Part shown: positions 1-8,769 of the stretch, piece after piece
Numbering within the stretch: the first letter of the stretch is position 1
Layout of the letters: every line of letters begins with the position of its first letter
DNA from: Planctobacterium marinum
GTDB lineage: Bacteria; Pseudomonadota; Gammaproteobacteria; Enterobacterales; Alteromonadaceae
NCBI RefSeq assembly: GCF_036322805.1
Contig: NZ_AP027272.1
Coordinates: 248,001 to 312,000 of the forward strand
Length of the DNA: 64,000 bases
Reading direction: 5' to 3'
Made by a program: the position numbers and the translations under genes
The notes under the pieces: model-generated
Database searches by the model: none
Seen by the model: the letters and a program-made list of their open reading frames with translations, nothing else
Told to the model about the DNA's origin: nothing

Positions 1-438
1 CAAGACGTTCTCGATCCGCAAACCGCTGTTTTTCTGGAGCGCAGCTTACGAGACTACCCCAATGTTCATCGCATTACTCTGGAGATATGTACTCATACCT
101 TATTTACCCATTCCGAACAGTTTAAAACCTTCATTTTGCTGGGTAAAACGCTGGGGATTCAGATACTCATCGACCGCTTTACCCAGCCTGCTGAGCAATT
201 GCTCAAGGTATTAGATTACCCCATTGATGGGGTTAAAGTGGAAAGCGGTGCTATTCAAGCATTAGTGCAATCTCAGCCTGAAGTGATGCAAGAGGTTTTG
301 CTCAAGGCCAAAGGCAACGATGCGCTATTGATTGCCGAGCACGTGGAAGATGATTTTACCCTCAAAACGCTGCGCAATATCGGCATCGAATACGGGCAGG
401 GCTTCTATTTCAGTCAGCCGGCGCCTGTTGTTGCCTGA
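1..438 (+). CDS. EAL-domain protein, C-terminal part, degenerate
   Basis: The frame is open from the left edge, so only the last 145 residues are visible. They match the second half of an EAL (cyclic-di-GMP phosphodiesterase) domain: an ITLEI strand, a LGIQILIDRF strand, PIDGVKVE, AEHVEDD, and a closing YGQGFYFSQP. In active EAL enzymes the central motif is DDFG, whose acidic pair binds metal. Here it reads DRFT, and the TE after the LEI strand is TH. The Glu of AEHVE and the Lys of VKVE are kept. I infer a non-catalytic domain that may still bind c-di-GMP or act as a scaffold. The domains upstream (often GGDEF, PAS or HDOD) are outside the window. The stop codon abuts the convergent GFA gene. 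Confidence 0.85.
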   Translation, partial: QDVLDPQTAVFLERSLRDYPNVHRITLEICTHTLFTHSEQFKTFILLGKTLGIQILIDRFTQPAEQLLKVLDYPIDGVKVESGAIQALVQSQPEVMQEVLLKAKGNDALLIAEHVEDDFTLKTLRNIGIEYGQGFYFSQPAPVVA

Positions 439-831
439 CTATTCACCAAAACCTTGTTCCATTTTCTTAAGGTTATCCATTTGGGTTATCCATTGTAATT
501 GAGACTCGCAATAGGTATCGACTACCGGAGCCAGGTGCTGGGCCTTGTCTAAGGCACCTAAATAAACAATTTTAAGACCGGCGTATTTTGGGTTTTCATT
601 AAAAATCGGCGTGGCACAATCGCAGCAAAAGCTTTTTGATGCGTTTTCCGAAATCTTAACGGTTTTTAATGTCCCTTTTTCCAGCGAAAAGTCACTACTG
701 AGGAATACCACATAGGTGGAAAAGGCACTGCCATTGGCCTTACGGCAAAGATTACAATGGCAATTTAAGATAGCCTTAACATTCTCCGAAGTCGTAAACT
801 TCACCTGTTTACAATTGCAACTGCCTTCCAT
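439..831 (-). CDS. GFA-family (CENP-V/GFA) zinc protein
   Basis: 130 residues. The pattern is that of the glutathione-dependent formaldehyde-activating (GFA) fold: C5-x-C7 at the N-terminus, C24-H-C26-x2-C29 in the NCHCNLCRK segment, and C69-x2-C72 in the FCCDC segment. These cysteines bind structural and catalytic zinc in the family. Most bacterial members have unknown substrates, so glutathione or formaldehyde chemistry is not implied. The start has a strong Shine-Dalgarno (GAGGA, 4 nt before the ATG). It is followed immediately by the convergent EAL gene with no spacer. It lies downstream of a GNAT gene on the same strand, 32 nt away, so co-transcription is possible. Confidence 0.85.
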   Translation of the reverse strand: MEGSCNCKQVKFTTSENVKAILNCHCNLCRKANGSAFSTYVVFLSSDFSLEKGTLKTVKISENASKSFCCDCATPIFNENPKYAGLKIVYLGALDKAQHLAPVVDTYCESQLQWITQMDNLKKMEQGFGE

Positions 832-863
832 GAAATCCTCGTTTTTAATTGTTACTGATGGCT

Positions 864-1352
864 TTATTGTTGTCGGCTATTAGGCACTTTAAGTTCATAG
901 CTGGTATATTTCTGACCAAACATTGTACTCTCGTACACTCTGGATGCCATTTTTGTCAGGAACTTGTATTCAGGACGGGTGTTAAACAGGTGCAAAACAA
1001 CAGTGCGATGGCCTAATTCTGATGCCCATATCATCAAGTCTTTGAATACCCGGATGCCAATGCCCCAATATGCTTCATTCAGGACGATGGCAAGCTCATA
1101 GGAATCATTTTCAAACTGGATGCCACACCAACCAGCAACGGCGCCATTTATCCTGATCCCTCTTACTTTACATCCTCTGGTTGCATCCACGCTTATCTTG
1201 CTTGCAATCCAATCCGCCAAAGACTCATCGTTAAACTGCTCGTGGGTTACTAAGTGTTTTCGAATCTTGTCTTCATTCAGAATTGCAAGGAACTCACCTC
1301 GTTCAAGCTCTTGCAAGTTTGTATATTCTATTTCTGTCATAGATGGATTCAT
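864..1352 (-). CDS. GNAT-family N-acetyltransferase
   Basis: 162 residues with the GNAT layout: an N-terminal LQELERGEFLAILN strand-helix, a central GxxAGWCGIQFEN beta hairpin, ELAIVLNEAYWGIGI (the Q/RxxGxG/A-like acetyl-CoA pyrophosphate loop, here YWGIGI), and a C-terminal VVLHLFNTRPEYKFLTKMASRVYE region resembling the RimJ/RimL-type NxxSxxLxxKxGF segment. Substrate cannot be predicted. Two starts are possible (ATG at 1352 or at 1340) and neither has a clear ribosome-binding site. The longer one is given. It sits 18 nt after a small membrane-protein gene on the same strand. Confidence 0.75.
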   Translation of the reverse strand: MNPSMTEIEYTNLQELERGEFLAILNEDKIRKHLVTHEQFNDESLADWIASKISVDATRGCKVRGIRINGAVAGWCGIQFENDSYELAIVLNEAYWGIGIRVFKDLMIWASELGHRTVVLHLFNTRPEYKFLTKMASRVYESTMFGQKYTSYELKVPNSRQQ

Positions 1353-1370
1353 TGTTGTTTAACAGCCTGG

Positions 1371-1763
1371 TTAAGCGATTAACATTGACGCAGCAATAGC
1401 CAACCCCAGAGGTAATGATAAGAGACCAAATAGCCAAACACGCTTTGTTAAGGGAGGAACGACTAAATCGGCGAATCTCTTATGAAGCTGCCAAGGTAGC
1501 ACAATAAGTATGGCGCTAGTAATAATTAAAACCCAACCAAATAGTTCAAAGAACCTTGAAAAAGTCATTTCTTCAGATATAGCAACAAACGACAAACCAA
1601 CAGTTAGCCTTAATAACATCTCCGTAAAGTGAACTCTTGCAGAACTCGCAAAGCTATTCAGGAATGAAGCTATTCGTTCTGGCAATACAAATGCTCCCAG
1701 TGCCAGTCCTATCAGGAATACTGACGTCGCGCAAACTATTGTCTTAGCTAATAATTCCGTCAT
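1371..1763 (-). CDS. Small integral membrane protein, unknown
   Basis: 130 residues. Four hydrophobic stretches are visible, roughly residues 7-27, 47-63, 73-91 and 108-129, separated by short polar loops including ASSARVHFTE and HKRFADL. I do not recognise the family. No catalytic motif, signal peptide or metal-binding cluster is seen. It belongs to a same-strand run of four small genes (membrane protein, membrane protein, GNAT, GFA), so it may be part of one transcript. The ribosome-binding site is weak. Confidence 0.6.
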   Translation of the reverse strand: MTELLAKTIVCATSVFLIGLALGAFVLPERIASFLNSFASSARVHFTEMLLRLTVGLSFVAISEEMTFSRFFELFGWVLIITSAILIVLPWQLHKRFADLVVPPLTKRVWLFGLLSLPLGLAIAASMLIA

Positions 1764-1816
1764 GATGGATTACTTTTTTACGTGGACATAGATGTCCTTT
1801 AAATTTGTAATCTGAT

Positions 1817-2107
1817 TTAGCTATCAACTTCGCTCGATTCAGTTTTAACCAGAGCTAACCTGTAACCGTTGAACTTTTTAGTGAGCACGACTTTTAAAGC
1901 ATAAATGCCAAAGAATAGGCCAATTAGTCCCCCCAATAATTGAGAATAAGTACCTATCTCGCTGGTATTGAGTCCCATAATTGCCGATGCCATCCCTATA
2001 ACGAAGCCTACCGCAAAAGCAGTCGGGAAGGTCCATAGCATGGCTCGCCAAAACCAACTCCACCATACTTTAACAGTCCATTTCCATGTAACCTGAATTT
2101 CTTCCAT
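1817..2107 (-). CDS. Small two-helix membrane protein, unknown
   Basis: 96 residues from the ATG at 2107, preceded by AGAGGAAATA, a good Shine-Dalgarno. The longer frame from 2131 lacks one. The N-terminus is Trp-rich and amphipathic (WKWTVKVWWSWFWRAMLW). Hydrophobic segments follow at about 26-45 and 57-75, then a basic-to-acidic tail. It is the first gene of the small leftward cluster. Function not recognised. Confidence 0.6.
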   Translation of the reverse strand: MEEIQVTWKWTVKVWWSWFWRAMLWTFPTAFAVGFVIGMASAIMGLNTSEIGTYSQLLGGLIGLFFGIYALKVVLTKKFNGYRLALVKTESSEVDS

Positions 2108-2396
2108 TATTTCCTCTTTTTTAAATGTCACACATCTTTACAGCGGCTCTTTTCAGTGTTGCCACTCTCTTGCCGTCTAACATTCTTCACTCAGGGTTTG
2201 CTAATTGCAATAGCGACAAGAAAATCAAATGAAGCTGATTGCTTTGAAGTAAGAATGTTTTTTCAGCGGACCTGACTCTTTTTATTCTTGATTCTCATCA
2301 TATATTCCCTGTCTCACACGAAGTTCCTATAATACTTCCCACCAAAAAATGACTTCCTTCGGGAAGGCCATAACAATCAATCTAAGGAAGGAAACT

Positions 2397-2732
2397 ATGC
2401 CCCACTGTATTGTCGAATACTCTGCCGATCTCAAAGAGCAACCACTTATGACTGCGGTGTTTGATGGCACCTTAAAATCGGGGTTGTTTAGTCATGATGG
2501 TGTTGATATCAAAGTGCGGGCGCTGCCTTTTAAGCATCATATAACCGGGGATACGCAGGCTTCATTTATCCACGTTGTGCTTAAAATTCTGGCGGGTCGA
2601 ACCAGCGAACAAAAACAACGGCTATCAGATTCGGTGTTACAGCATATCCTCAGTAATAACTATGCAGATTGCTCTGTCACCGTTGAGGTGTTAGATATTG
2701 ACACGCCTTGTTATGCCAAGGCGCTGGTATAG
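2397..2732 (+). CDS. 5-carboxymethyl-2-hydroxymuconate isomerase-like tautomerase
   Basis: 111 residues beginning MPHCIVEYS, the signature start of the HpcD/CHMI branch of the tautomerase superfamily. After removal of Met, Pro-1 is the catalytic base. An ATG at 2397 with AAGGAAGGA just upstream decides the start; the open frame begins 48 nt earlier without support. Characterised members isomerise 5-carboxymethyl-2-hydroxymuconate in homoprotocatechuate degradation. No other hpc genes are nearby, so the physiological substrate here is uncertain. It is followed after 33 nt by a small membrane protein on the same strand. Confidence 0.82.
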   Translation: MPHCIVEYSADLKEQPLMTAVFDGTLKSGLFSHDGVDIKVRALPFKHHITGDTQASFIHVVLKILAGRTSEQKQRLSDSVLQHILSNNYADCSVTVEVLDIDTPCYAKALV

Positions 2733-2765
2733 CCCAATAAATTCAGAAACGAAGGAAGTTAAGCC

Positions 2766-2987
2766 ATGAATAAAAATCTGACGGATTGGGTACTGTTGCT
2801 CATCGCTATTTTTGCGCTTATGGGCGCCGTATTTGTAGCAGGGGTAATAGCTGGGCAGGCCTTTATTACTGGGGAAGTTGAACTATCACCCCTTTATTTC
2901 GGTATTTTAGGCGGTGGTTTTGCTGCTGTATTTGTGTTGATGCGCAGCGTAAAGAAACTGCAGATCCGCTTTAATCAACAGCCTTAA
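2766..2987 (+). CDS. Small two-helix membrane protein, unknown
   Basis: 73 residues with two hydrophobic segments (about 8-30 and 42-60) separated by a short acidic loop, and a basic C-terminus (SVKKLQIRFNQQP) predicted to be cytoplasmic by the positive-inside rule. GGAAG lies about 7 nt before the ATG. It is probably co-transcribed with the upstream tautomerase gene. Its stop codon is part of the left arm of a terminator-like hairpin shared with the convergent methyltransferase gene. Family not recognised. Confidence 0.6.
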   Translation: MNKNLTDWVLLLIAIFALMGAVFVAGVIAGQAFITGEVELSPLYFGILGGGFAAVFVLMRSVKKLQIRFNQQP

Positions 2988-3014
2988 CAGGGCATAAAAA
3001 GAGACGCCCTGTTA
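2985..3014. terminator. Two-way hairpin containing both stop codons
   Basis: A perfect 9-bp stem (2985-2993 with 3006-3014) and a 12-nt A-rich loop lie between convergent genes. The outer TAA of the left arm is the stop of the small membrane protein. The outer TTA of the right arm is the stop (TAA) of the methyltransferase on the other strand. There is no strong U tract, so it may act as a pause or RNA-end stabiliser. Confidence 0.55.
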
Positions 3015-3710
3015 TAGTGAGCTTACTAACTGCCAGCTTTGCTGGCCGCTGTTCCAGTATTTGCGCTCAAACGGGGTAAACGGTGCGCCTTGCTCCACTT
3101 GGTTAATGGCGGCATTGCGACCACATAGTTCCAGCGCTTTAGCAAATTCCTGTACATAGATTTGCCAATTACTGCGCACGGTAAGGGTACCGCCAATTGC
3201 CAGAATATCCTGCAGAGAGGCGGTTGCATGCCAGCGTTTTTGCACCTGTGCCGATTTGGGGTAGGGGTTGGGATACAGCAAGTAGTGTCGAGCTACTGAC
3301 CAGTTCGCTGCTTTCACTAAACGCCAGAAGTCGATAACATCAGCTCGAACCACACAGTAATTACTTACTTCGTTTCCGGTATTTGCTTCGCCTTGCATAA
3401 ACTCCTGATATTCTTCTTGTTTACCGTGCTTCTCCACCCGCACTGCGGATTTATCCACGCCTACCACTAAGGCATCAGGATACTGTTTGGCCAGTCGCCA
3501 GGTGCTTTCGCCAATACCACAGCAGGAGTCGAGAATAATGTCTTTTTCTGGAAACTGCTTTAGCCAGGCGGATACACGCTCGTACGCTTCTTGCGTATGT
3601 GCCTGGATTGGCTTTTGGTTAACACTGTTTTGGTGGCGTAAAACAATCTCGGACAGCTTATCGTGGATGTCCGTTTGATTAGTACTAATAGAGCGAGAGT
3701 TACCTTGCAT
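3012..3710 (-). CDS. TrmB-like SAM-dependent methyltransferase
   Basis: 232 residues. The SAM-binding motif I is DSCCGIGEST at about residues 61-70. VVGVDKSAVR follows as the acidic ribose-binding strand, and LLYPNPYPKS corresponds to the PDPWPK motif of tRNA (guanine46-N7) methyltransferases. It is therefore TrmB-like, but the motif is diverged (PNPYP) and the RNA target is unproven; a canonical trmB is probably elsewhere. The ATG at 3710 comes 1 nt after the stop of the ABC permease (TGA-T-ATG), which suggests translational coupling. The longer TTG frame from 3755 would overlap the permease and is less likely. Confidence 0.75.
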   Translation of the reverse strand: MQGNSRSISTNQTDIHDKLSEIVLRHQNSVNQKPIQAHTQEAYERVSAWLKQFPEKDIILDSCCGIGESTWRLAKQYPDALVVGVDKSAVRVEKHGKQEEYQEFMQGEANTGNEVSNYCVVRADVIDFWRLVKAANWSVARHYLLYPNPYPKSAQVQKRWHATASLQDILAIGGTLTVRSNWQIYVQEFAKALELCGRNAAINQVEQGAPFTPFERKYWNSGQQSWQLVSSL

Positions 3711-3711
3711 A

Positions 3712-4482
3712 TCAGGAGCGGATCCCTGTACCGGTAGACAATAAACGCCACGCAATACCCGCGAAAATCAGATTAAATACCACCAAAACAGAAAGCGAGG
3801 TTAACACGGTAAAATCCGACTGGCCTAAAAAGCCAAAGCGGAAGCCACTCACCATATACACAATCGGATTGATCTTACTCACCCATTGCCAGAACTCTGG
3901 TAACAAGGATAAGGAGTAAAACACACCACCTAAATAGGTTAAGGGGGTGAGCACAAACGTGGGAATAATACTGATATCGTCAAAGGTCTTGGCGTAAACC
4001 GCGTTGATAAGCCCGGCTAATGAGAATAGCGTAGAAGTAAGTACTAACGTAATGACAATAACAGGCAGGCTGTGCAAGCTGATATCCACAAAAAACAAAG
4101 AGATGCAGGTAACGATAATCCCGGTGAGTACTGCCCGGCTTAAGCCGCCGCCCACATAACCGGCGATGATCACCCAGGTGTGTACTGGCGAGACGATAAG
4201 CTCTTCAATATTACGCTGAAACTTGGAGCTAAAAAACGAAGAGGAGACATTGGCATAAGAGTTGGTGATCACCGACATCATAATCAGGCCGGGCACAATA
4301 AACTCCATATAAGAAAAGCCGCCCATCTCACCAATGCGACTGCCAATCAGGCTACCAAAAATCACAAAGTACAAGGTCATGGTAATGGCGGGCGGAACCA
4401 GGGTTTGCACCCAAATACGGGTAAAACGCGTAATCTCTTTGCGCCAGATGGTTTGCAGTGCTACCCAGTTATAAGCATCCAT
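3712..4482 (-). CDS. yadH: ABC-2 type exporter permease, YadH family
   Basis: 256 residues with six hydrophobic segments and the ABC-2 membrane domain pattern: an N-terminal amphipathic TIWRKEITRFTRIW helix, the motif YMEFIVPGLIMMSVITNSYANVSSSFF, then EELIVSPV, and TPLTYLGGVFYSLSLLPEFWQWVSKINPIVYMVSGFR near the end. This closely fits YadH, the membrane half of a conserved exporter of unknown substrate. Its ATG overlaps the upstream ATPase stop by one base (TAATG) and has GGAGG in front, so the pair is translationally coupled. It is followed 1 nt later by the TrmB-like gene. Confidence 0.88.
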   Translation of the reverse strand: MDAYNWVALQTIWRKEITRFTRIWVQTLVPPAITMTLYFVIFGSLIGSRIGEMGGFSYMEFIVPGLIMMSVITNSYANVSSSFFSSKFQRNIEELIVSPVHTWVIIAGYVGGGLSRAVLTGIIVTCISLFFVDISLHSLPVIVITLVLTSTLFSLAGLINAVYAKTFDDISIIPTFVLTPLTYLGGVFYSLSLLPEFWQWVSKINPIVYMVSGFRFGFLGQSDFTVLTSLSVLVVFNLIFAGIAWRLLSTGTGIRS

Positions 4483-5423
4483 TAGTTGGCCTCCTGTGTT
4501 TGTTCATTGGCTTTTCGGCCATTTTCCACCAATGTCACAAACAGCTCCTCTAATCGGTTGGCTTTGTTGCGCATACTCATAATTTCAATGCCCTTGTCGG
4601 TGAGCTGCTGAAATAAGCGGTTTAGACTGTTATCTTTGGGAATGTCCACTTCCAGGGTATGGATGTCAGGCATGCGATAGGTGAAGCCTTCGAGTTTCGG
4701 ATCTTCGCTGCAGCCGGGCAAGTCCAGGATAAAGGTTTCCATGTTCAGTTTACCCAGCAGGGCTTTAATGCTGGTGTTCTCCACAATAATGCCCTTGTCT
4801 ATGATGGCAATATTGCGGCACAACATCTCCGCTTCTTCCAGGTAATGGGTGGTGAGAATAATGGTAATACCTTGCTCGTTGATTTCTTTTAAGAAGCCCC
4901 ACATGGAGCGTCGAATTTCGATATCTACACCCGCTGTAGGTTCGTCCAGAATCAGCATTTTTGGTTCGTGCATCAGTGCCCGAGCGATCATCAGGCGTCG
5001 TTTCATGCCGCCCGATAAGGTGCGCGCCGGTTGATTGCGTTTTTCCCACAAGTCCAATTGCTTGAGGTACTTCTCTGCTCGCTGTAGGGCGATATTTCGG
5101 GGAACACCATAAAAGCCCGCCTGATTACAGACGATTTGCAGTAAGGTTTCGAATTGATTGAAGTTGAACTCTTGCGGTACTAAACCGATGCTGGCTTTTG
5201 CTGCGGCCAATTCAGTATCGATGGAATGGCCAAACACTGACACTTCACCTTCGGATTTGTTCACCAAAGAGCTGATCACGCCAATTGTGGTGGACTTACC
5301 CGCACCATTTGGGCCAAGTAACGCAAAAAAGTCGCCGGAATCCACGGTTAAATCAATGCCTTTTAAGGCTTGAGTGCCACCCTTATAGGTTTTTTTCAGG
5401 CCTTTTATTGCCAATGCGTGCAT
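4482..5423 (-). CDS. yadG: ABC transporter ATPase, YadG family
   Basis: 313 residues from the ATG at 5423 (GGGAAAC upstream); ATG 5435 is an alternative. It is a complete ABC ATPase: Walker A GPNGAGKST at 37-45, Q-loop LVPQEFNFN, signature LSGGMKRR, Walker B MLILDEPTAGVD, and H-loop TTHYLEEAE. The C-terminal roughly 80 residues form an accessory domain typical of the YadG/CcmA-like subgroup. It powers the YadH permease encoded immediately downstream. The substrate of the family is unknown; polysaccharide or drug export is sometimes proposed. Confidence 0.9.
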   Translation of the reverse strand: MHALAIKGLKKTYKGGTQALKGIDLTVDSGDFFALLGPNGAGKSTTIGVISSLVNKSEGEVSVFGHSIDTELAAAKASIGLVPQEFNFNQFETLLQIVCNQAGFYGVPRNIALQRAEKYLKQLDLWEKRNQPARTLSGGMKRRLMIARALMHEPKMLILDEPTAGVDIEIRRSMWGFLKEINEQGITIILTTHYLEEAEMLCRNIAIIDKGIIVENTSIKALLGKLNMETFILDLPGCSEDPKLEGFTYRMPDIHTLEVDIPKDNSLNRLFQQLTDKGIEIMSMRNKANRLEELFVTLVENGRKANEQTQEAN

Positions 5424-5499
5424 GTTGTTTCCCATCGTTCTGTGTGCCAAGGATATTGCGGTGATTTTAATTTATTCAACCCGTATAAAACTAATTGCT

Positions 5500-5519
5500 G
5501 CTGGCAGTATTATGCCAGC
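5500..5519. other. Inverted repeat in divergent yadG/AhpD-like spacer
   Basis: Seven-base arms GCTGGCA and TGCCAGC with a 6-nt spacer lie in the 202-nt divergent gap. The half-site GCCAGCC recurs with the same flank near 5578. It could be an operator or a 5'-UTR hairpin; position alone does not decide. Confidence 0.35.
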
Positions 5520-5625
5520 CAGTCAGGAATTGCTTACAGGCTTGATAATGACGGTTTTGTTGCAATGGTTTTAATTGCCAGCCTGTCTGATATCTTCATC
5601 ATACAAACAACAATAAGGAAACACC

Positions 5626-6219
5626 ATGGCACATCTTGAACCGCTTCCGGCGGAAACGACACCAGAACTGGCTGAACACTTTGAAATCTTCGTGAATATT
5701 TTGGGTTTTGTTCCTAATTCTCTGCTGACCATGCAGCGCCGTCCCGAAATCGTCAAGGGTTTTGGCGTGTTAACTAAAGCTGTTATGGCCGAAGATGGTG
5801 CGGTTGATTTGGGCTTCAAGCGTCTATTGGCCCATTTCGCCAGTCGGGCTGCAGGCTGCCAGTATTGCGAAGCCCACAGTTTAATTGCAGCTGAAATTCA
5901 CGGTATTGCCCATGAAAAAGTGGCTGCAGTTTGGGAATATCAAACCAGCCCGTTATACACGGATGCCGAGCGCGTGGCCTTGGACTATGCGTTAGCGGCC
6001 GGAAGTGTACCCAATGCCGTTGATGAGCCCCTAATGGCCCGTATGAAACAGCATTGGTCAGAGGATGAAATCGTAGAAATCCTTGGCGCCATTTGCCTGT
6101 ATGGCTTTTTGAATCGCTGGAATGACTCTATGGCAACGGATCTTGAAGCGGCACCCAAAGCACTAGGCGACGAAGTGCTGCAAAAGGGCGGTTGGACTGG
6201 CGGCAAACACGTTAAATAA
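5626..6219 (+). CDS. Carboxymuconolactone decarboxylase/AhpD-like peroxidase-related protein
   Basis: 197 residues, all helical in appearance, with the AhpD-fold redox site C78-x2-C81-x2-H84 in GCQYCEAHS. In this family the cysteine pair and His act in peroxide or disulfide reduction. The name carboxymuconolactone decarboxylase is historical and does not predict that reaction when the CxxC is present. AAGGAAACACC precedes the ATG. A second, shorter AhpD-fold protein is encoded at 53484-53843. It is transcribed away from yadGH and converges on the chemoreceptor gene across a strong hairpin. Confidence 0.82.
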   Translation: MAHLEPLPAETTPELAEHFEIFVNILGFVPNSLLTMQRRPEIVKGFGVLTKAVMAEDGAVDLGFKRLLAHFASRAAGCQYCEAHSLIAAEIHGIAHEKVAAVWEYQTSPLYTDAERVALDYALAAGSVPNAVDEPLMARMKQHWSEDEIVEILGAICLYGFLNRWNDSMATDLEAAPKALGDEVLQKGGWTGGKHVK

Positions 6220-6231
6220 AGTACTGCCAAG

Positions 6232-6254
6232 GATGTGAGGCAATGCCTCACATC
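6232..6254. terminator. Hairpin between convergent genes
   Basis: Perfect 9-bp stem GATGTGAGG/CCTCACATC with a CAATG loop (the outer C-G of the loop can also pair), located between the stops of the AhpD-like gene and the chemoreceptor gene. There is no long U run on either strand. It is a likely two-way terminator. Confidence 0.55.
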
Positions 6255-6269
6255 TCCTCTGTACTGCTC

Positions 6270-8396
6270 TTACACTTTGAATTTGTGTACGATGTCTATT
6301 AAAGAATGACTGCTTTTCGCCAGGTCTTTAGAGCGATCAGCTAAATCGATTACTCGCTGCGCCACGCCACTTACATCACTGCCGATATTGTTAATATCTT
6401 TCGACATATTATGGGCTAACTGGTTTTGCTCTTCCGCTGCGGCGGCGATGACAGAGGTCATACCGGTGATCTGCTCCATCGATTCCCGGATACCGTTAAG
6501 GTGAGTGCCGGTTTCTTCAACCAAGGTGGTTGCAGCATTTGTAATTTGATTACCGTGAGCCATGGCATTGACCGCTTGAGTGGAGCCTGTTTGAATGCTC
6601 TGGATAATATCTTGGGTTTCCTCTACCGCGCTTTGCGTGCTGCTGGCCAAGGTGCGTACTTCATCGGCAACAACAGCAAAACCCCGGCCTTGTTCACCAG
6701 CACGGGCAGCTTCGATTGCCGCGTTTAAGGCCAGTAAATTGGTTTGATTGGCAATGTTCTGGATGGTGGTCAAAATATTGGTGATCTGCTCGATATCATC
6801 GTTGAGCTGGCCGATGACCGACGTCGCTTTATTAACTTCGGTATTCACATCACCCATGGTATTCACAAGGTCGTCCATGGCGGCGCTACTTTCCAGTACT
6901 TGCTGATTGGTGTTGTCGGTGACTTCCGCCACGTGCTGAATATTTTTGGTGACTTCCAGCGAAGCTTGAGACATTTGCTCTGCTTCTGAAACAATACGGT
7001 CTACTGAATCGCGGCTGGTGGCCAAGTCCTGGCCACATACGTTGGCCACTTGTTCGCTATCTTCACAGCCAGCATTCACCGAACTGGCGTTTTTATCGAT
7101 AGTACGCACGATATTGGCCAGATTATCGATAAACTTATTTATCCAGGTGGCTAGTTCACTAGTTTCGTCCTGGGTATAAATACGGATGTGCTTGGTTAAA
7201 TCCCCCTCACCTTCGGCAATATCCTTCATCAGGTCACGCATTTTAACGATGGGCTTAACAATCTGATTGGAAATAATGTTGATCACCACAAAACCCACAC
7301 CTGCGAGGATCACGGCGGCGATAATCAATTGAGATAGTGCGGCGTCACTGCGACTGGAGATTTCATCTCTCAGTCGATTCGACGTGGCTAGCATTACTTC
7401 TTCAGGTACGCTTACCAGCAAATACCACTGTTTGTCGACACCACCGATTTCGGTGCGAGTGATCACATTAACTTTACCGCTGGTGCTACTGGAATAAACA
7501 TTATTGCTGCTGGAAACCGCTGCGCTTAATTCTCGGGCGAAGGAACCACCCAGTTCCGATACCGCTTTGCCGGAGGCGCCGGGGTCTTCACTGTATCCGA
7601 TAATATTTCCGGTTTCGCTTAACAGCATCACTTCGCCTTTGCCATCAAACAAGGCGTCGTCACTTTTAGTCATTAAGGCTTTTACAAAGTTGGCGTCAAA
7701 ATCGACACCTACAACACCAATGAACTCACCGCGAGAAATAATGGGTACTGAGATGGTGGTTAGCAGGTAGTTAACGCCACTTAAGTCGAATACATCGGGA
7801 TCAATTAAGCAGCGATCACGACGACTGCGGGGACAGCTAAAATAGCCATTTTTACTTTCATCCACCACGGAACTCACCCAATCCAGGCTGATGGTGCCAC
7901 CTTCACGATACCAATAGGGGGAAACACGGCCGTTGTCCAACATACCCAACGGCTTATTGCGTTCATTACTGTTAAGAAAGTCCGCATCGTTGCCAAAAAC
8001 ATCGGGATTCAGGGGCGACATTATGCCCATGTAGCTGGGGTGGGCTTCCAACAGGTTGCGCAGTTTATTCAATACCAAAGCGCGGGCTTGCCCCGCATTA
8101 AAGCCATTTTCCTGCCAGGTGCGATGCAATAAGCTCAGGTCCGCGGCAAAGGTTTCTGCCACTAATGCTGCGTTCTCTACATTTTTGGCGATTTTCGCCG
8201 CTTGTACCTGTGATTCTGCCTCAATCAGTGCCATACCGTCTCGGCGTAGTGCTTCCCGAGCCACCTTTTCTACTTCGGTTTTTACGCTGGAGCTGTTGTA
8301 AGTGGTGATACTGGCAAGCACCACCGTTAGCAGGATGATGATAAACATCACCGAGTAGGTTATTTTGTTTCTGATGCTTCGGGTAATAAAGTTCAT
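6270..8396 (-). CDS. Methyl-accepting chemotaxis protein with periplasmic dCache-type sensor
   Basis: 708 residues from the ATG at 8396 ([11 protein letters not shown]). The longest frame starts at 8513, but its first 39 residues are non-conserved and polar. TM1 is about 15-35. A large periplasmic domain (about 36-350) with the repeated PAS-like strands of dCache follows, including [18 protein letters not shown]2 ([19 protein letters not shown]), a HAMP domain ([22 protein letters not shown]), and a full signalling hairpin with [21 protein letters not shown] come next. No C-terminal CheR-docking pentapeptide is seen. The ligand is unknown; dCache domains often bind amino acids, amines or organic acids. 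Confidence 0.9.
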   Translation of the reverse strand: MNFITRSIRNKITYSVMFIIILLTVVLASITTYNSSSVKTEVEKVAREALRRDGMALIEAESQVQAAKIAKNVENAALVAETFAADLSLLHRTWQENGFNAGQARALVLNKLRNLLEAHPSYMGIMSPLNPDVFGNDADFLNSNERNKPLGMLDNGRVSPYWYREGGTISLDWVSSVVDESKNGYFSCPRSRRDRCLIDPDVFDLSGVNYLLTTISVPIISRGEFIGVVGVDFDANFVKALMTKSDDALFDGKGEVMLLSETGNIIGYSEDPGASGKAVSELGGSFARELSAAVSSSNNVYSSSTSGKVNVITRTEIGGVDKQWYLLVSVPEEVMLATSNRLRDEISSRSDAALSQLIIAAVILAGVGFVVINIISNQIVKPIVKMRDLMKDIAEGEGDLTKHIRIYTQDETSELATWINKFIDNLANIVRTIDKNASSVNAGCEDSEQVANVCGQDLATSRDSVDRIVSEAEQMSQASLEVTKNIQHVAEVTDNTNQQVLESSAAMDDLVNTMGDVNTEVNKATSVIGQLNDDIEQITNILTTIQNIANQTNLLALNAAIEAARAGEQGRGFAVVADEVRTLASSTQSAVEETQDIIQSIQTGSTQAVNAMAHGNQITNAATTLVEETGTHLNGIRESMEQITGMTSVIAAAAEEQNQLAHNMSKDINNIGSDVSGVAQRVIDLADRSKDLAKSSHSLIDIVHKFKV

Positions 8397-8769
8397 CGTA
8401 TGGTTGCTTTGCGTCCGATATGGTTGTTTTTTATTACAATTAAGGTGGCCTTGTCCACTGTAAATTAGTATGCAATCCCTTGATTTAAAAGGCCCTGAGA
8501 GATAACTATGCATTTTTCCGCATAGCTATTCACTCACTTAATTTCTACGCTCTCTTTTTAGTTTATCTGCAAATCTCAGAATTTCTTGTGTTTTCCTGTA
8601 ATTGTTTGAAATTTATTGTATTTTGGTAGACTTAATTGCCCTAAATTGGGCATTTCACAAAGCATCCGTACTTAGCACTATGTATGGCGAACAGACTTAA
8701 CCCTGGGCAAGTTACATAACTACCCATAAACTGATTTATTACCGAATTTTTACTAAATCACCTTTTTTA
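8397..8769. other. Intergenic region upstream of the dCache chemoreceptor
   Basis: 373 nt, AT-rich, between two leftward genes. No ORF with codon-like character is seen. A 6-bp inverted repeat (CTATGC/GCATAG, 8506-8511 with 8520-8525) stands out weakly. The region probably holds the promoter of the chemoreceptor gene. I could not identify a convincing sigma-70 or sigma-28 promoter. Confidence 0.5.

Noticed and set aside
8506-8525. Small CTATGC/GCATAG inverted repeat as an operator.
   Set aside because: Six-base arms in AT-rich DNA occur by chance; kept only as a note in the intergenic entry.
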